Shown piece by piece: positions 3,729 through 5,669 of a stretch of DNA of 5,669 nucleotides (the first letter of the stretch is position 1; the number at the start of each line of letters is the position of its first letter). This DNA comes from Gammaproteobacteria bacterium (lineage in GTDB: Bacteria > Pseudomonadota > Gammaproteobacteria > HK1), in assembly GCA_022822245.1 (NCBI GenBank), contig JAJECB010000303.1, positions 1 through 5,669 on the forward strand, read 5' to 3'. The notes beneath the pieces were generated by a model. It was given only the letters and a program-made list of their open reading frames with translations. It had not been told where the DNA came from and made no database searches. Made by a program: the position numbers and the translations under genes.

Positions 3729-5669
3729 TTACCTCGGAGCGGTGTGCACGGCGCGAACCTCGACCGGGTCGCCCGCGTGCGCGCCGAGAGCGGCGAGGGC
3801 ATCGGCGCTGAGCGCGAGGTCGGGGCGTTCGACAATCCGCGCCCAGCCCCGGAGGGCCGCCCCGCACGCGGGGGTCGCGACCTCGACGAGGGCTCCGCTC
3901 TCGACCCCGAGCCGATGCGCGAGCGCGGCCGGCAGGCCGATGCGGCGGCGCGATCCATCGAGGTCCGGCTCGTTCGAGACGGTCACCGGGGCGACGACCC
4001 GTTCCGCCCGCAGCCGGGCGCGCTCCGTTTGCGTCGCGTCGCGATCGAAACCGCTGTGGTCGGCTGCGACGATCACCCCGTAGCGCTCCCGCGCCTGCCC
4101 GGGGCTGAGATAGCCGAGCGCGACGTCACCGGCCACCCGGCCGGGGTCCCGCTCGAGAGGGTCGCCGTACCCGCCCCCGCCCGAGGTCTCCATGCGCACC
4201 ACGTCGCCGGCCTCGAGGGGGAAGCCGCCGACCTTGCCCGGCACCGGGGACGGCTCGACGGTCTCGCCACCCCGCACGACCGTGAACCGGTTCGCGGCGC
4301 CGCCCACCCCGCCCGCCACCCCGAAGGGAGGGATGATGTTCTTGTCCGCGAGCACCGAGAGGCTCGCCTCGCCGGCGAGCACGCGCACGTCGCGCCGCAC
4401 CCCGAGCCCGCCCCGGAACTCGCCGTCGCCGCACGAGCCCTCCCGCAGGCCGTAGGACTCGATGCGCACCGGGCACTGCGCCTCGATCACCTCCGCGGGC
4501 TGGACCGTGTTGAAGTCCCCCTCGGGGAAGGCGCGCACCCCGTGGCTGCCGTCGGTGCGCCCGGTCGCCCCCGTGCCCGCGGCGGGATATTCGTAGAGGA
4601 GGAAGATGCCGTCGCGCCCCGGGTGCGGCCCGGAGACGTAGACGTGGTTGCCGCCGCCCTTCAAGTCCCCTACCCGCCTCTCGGGGAGCGCCTGGCCGAG
4701 GGCGGAGACGACGAGGCCGCACATGAGCGCCCGGCACTCGACCATCCCGCCGCAGGGCGCGGGCAGGGTCGCGTTGAGGAAGCTCCCCGGCGGGTTCACG
4801 ATCTCGATCGGAGTGAACGAGCCGTGATTCACGGGGGTGTCGGGGTCGAGGCACGACTTGACGATGCTCGCCACCGCGTTGAACGCCATCGCCGGCCCGA
4901 CGTTGGTCGGCCCCTTGGTCTGGGGCGAGGAGCCGGTGAAGTCGGCGACGAGACGGTCGCCGTCGACGGTGAGGGCGAGCCGCCCGCGAAGCGGCGCCTC
5001 CCCGTGCCCGTCGCTGTCGAGATAGCCCTCCGCGTGGTACGTCCCGTCCGGGATGCCCGCGATGCGCTCGCGCATCACCTTCTCGGCGCGGCCGATGAGC
5101 TCCTCGATCGCCTCGAGCAGGGCCGCGCCGCCGAAGCGCACGAAGAGCCGTGCGACGTGCTCCGCCGCCTTGCGCGACGTCCCGTGCATGGTGTTGAAGT
5201 CCCCGCGGCGCTCGCGGGTGATGCGCATGTTGTCGAAGAGGAGGCTCAGGTAAGCGTCGTTCATCCGCCCCCGATCGCAGATGCGGGTGGGCACGATGCG
5301 CAGCCCCTCCTGGTAGATCTCCTGCACCCGGCCGGAGAGACTGCCCGGGGTCATGCCGCCCACGTCGCCCCAGTGGCAACGGGTCGCGGTGAACATCGCG
5401 AGCCTTCCCTCGTGAAAGACCGGGAAGAGCATGAGCACGTCGTTGAGGTGGGTGCCGCCCGTGTACGGGTCGTTGTGCAGGAAGATGTCGCCCTCGTGGA
5501 TGTCGGCGCCGAAGGTCCGCACCACTTCCGTCGTCGAGTAGGGCACCGAGAAGTTGTGGATGGGGTTGTCGTCGACGCCCTGCGCGATGAGCCGGCCGTC
5601 GGCCGCGACGAGCGCGCACGAGAAGTCGTGCCCCTCGTAGATGATGGACGAGTACGACGAGTGGATGAC
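3729..5669 (-). CDS. hyuB: Hydantoinase B / oxoprolinase family subunit (HyuB), 5' end outside window
   Basis: This is the B subunit of a two-part cytoplasmic enzyme of the hydantoinase/5-oxoprolinase/acetone carboxylase family. These enzymes use ATP, through the A subunit, to open cyclic amides or carboxylate ketones. The open frame runs off the right edge, and 646 residues are visible before a TAA stop. The GTG at 5546 is not the true start: the 41 upstream in-frame codons read as family N-terminus, including EGHDFSCAL and DGRLIAQG. By family comparison roughly 25-35 residues are missing. Visible residues include NDPYTGGTHLND (about 66-77), HWGDVGGMTPGS (about 99-110) and the glycine-rich SGGGGYGDP (about 496-504), which normally lies near the end of the core. 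A further 91 residues follow the core (556-646), see the separate entry. hyuA starts 7 bases after the stop, so the two are almost certainly co-translated. The order B then A is the reverse of the commoner A then B. The family is sure; the substrate is unknown. Confidence 0.93.
   Translation of the reverse strand, partial: VIHSSYSSIIYEGHDFSCALVAADGRLIAQGVDDNPIHNFSVPYSTTEVVRTFGADIHEGDIFLHNDPYTGGTHLNDVLMLFPVFHEGRLAMFTATRCHWGDVGGMTPGSLSGRVQEIYQEGLRIVPTRICDRGRMNDAYLSLLFDNMRITRERRGDFNTMHGTSRKAAEHVARLFVRFGGAALLEAIEELIGRAEKVMRERIAGIPDGTYHAEGYLDSDGHGEAPLRGRLALTVDGDRLVADFTGSSPQTKGPTNVGPAMAFNAVASIVKSCLDPDTPVNHGSFTPIEIVNPPGSFLNATLPAPCGGMVECRALMCGLVVSALGQALPERRVGDLKGGGNHVYVSGPHPGRDGIFLLYEYPAAGTGATGRTDGSHGVRAFPEGDFNTVQPAEVIEAQCPVRIESYGLREGSCGDGEFRGGLGVRRDVRVLAGEASLSVLADKNIIPPFGVAGGVGGAANRFTVVRGGETVEPSPVPGKVGGFPLEAGDVVRMETSGGGGYGDPLERDPGRVAGDVALGYLSPGQARERYGVIVAADHSGFDRDATQTERARLRAERVVAPVTVSNEPDLDGSRRRIGLPAALAHRLGVESGALVEVATPACGAALRGWARIVERPDLALSADALAALGAHAGDPVEVRAVHTAPR
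3732..3735 (-). promoter_or_regulatory. Ribosome binding site of hyuA, overlapping the end of hyuB
   Basis: On the minus strand GAGG runs directly into the TAA stop of hyuB, 10 bases before the GTG at 3721. Placing the hyuA ribosome binding site in the last codons of hyuB is typical of translational coupling between subunits made in equal amounts. It decides the hyuA start in favour of GTG 3721. Confidence 0.7.
3732..4004 (-). other. C-terminal extension of HyuB with possible double-psi-barrel-like repeats
   Basis: These are the last 91 residues of the HyuB protein, after the normal end of the hydantoinase B core. Two similar half-motifs are visible: a helix-like LAHRLGVESGALVEV and, about 40 residues on, LAALGAHAGDPVEV. 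An LG-x3-GD-x-VEV pattern occurring twice, with a basic strand before the first copy (RRRIGLP), resembles double-psi beta-barrel domains such as those at the C-terminus of molybdopterin oxidoreductases. The similarity is a visual impression, not a profile hit. It could be an accessory or interface domain of this HyuB subgroup. Confidence 0.45.

Noticed and set aside
2681..3811. Long plus-strand frame of 376 codons opposite hyuA
   Set aside because: It is antisense to a clear HyuA with intact motifs. Its content is Arg/Gly/Glu-rich without recognisable domains, as expected for a shadow frame in GC-rich DNA.
3722..3958. Upstream extension of hyuA by 79 codons to an ATG at 3958
   Set aside because: The extension lies inside hyuB, is Arg/Ser/Pro-rich, and would put DVGGTFTD near residue 90 rather than near the N-terminus as in the family.
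4126..5619. Minus-strand frame of 497 codons overlapping hyuB in another frame
   Set aside because: Arg-rich shadow; the overlapping hyuB frame has all conserved family motifs.
1..5669. CRISPR arrays, tRNA or rRNA genes, insertion sequence ends
   Set aside because: No regularly spaced repeats, tRNA-like cloverleaf, rRNA sequence, transposase frame or terminal inverted repeats were seen on reading through.

Overview
This is a very GC-rich window from what looks like a Gram-negative bacterium. The start of a DUF1302-type outer-membrane protein gene at the left edge supports an envelope with an outer membrane. The strong third-position GC also opens long shadow reading frames on both strands. 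The lineage cannot be fixed from the sequence; a high-GC proteobacterium or an uncultured relative fits.

All four recognisable genes lie on the minus strand, so transcription runs from right to left. First comes hyuB (from beyond position 5669 down to 3729, 5' end missing), the B subunit of a hydantoinase/5-oxoprolinase/acetone-carboxylase-type enzyme. It carries an unusual C-terminal extension of about 90 residues. After a 7-base gap comes hyuA (3721 to 1682, GTG start), the ATP-binding A subunit. Next, 75 bases on, is an acetamidase/formamidase-family gene (1606 to 668, probably GTG start). The 75-base gap holds a strong Shine-Dalgarno-like sequence and a 13-codon mini-ORF that ends at the start region of the amidase gene. 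These genes look like one operon.

The gap at 323-667 (345 bases) separates the operon from the fourth gene. It contains a GC-rich hairpin just after the amidase stop and an AT-rich island (455-495) with a candidate sigma-70 promoter. Downstream of that are a perfect 12-bp palindrome and an 8-bp direct repeat, all in the likely leader of the fourth gene. The fourth gene (322 to beyond position 1) encodes a signal-peptide-bearing DUF1302 protein; only its first 107 residues are in the window.

Reading them together is inference: an ATP-dependent HyuA/HyuB enzyme could open or carboxylate a cyclic amide, lactam, ketone or similar substrate. The FmdA/AmdA-type enzyme could then hydrolyse a small amide, and the DUF1302 barrel might help move a hydrophobic substrate across the outer membrane. 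The exact substrate cannot be read from the sequence. The HyuA/HyuB family includes N-methylhydantoinase, 5-oxoprolinase, caprolactamase and acetone/acetophenone carboxylases, and motifs alone do not separate them.
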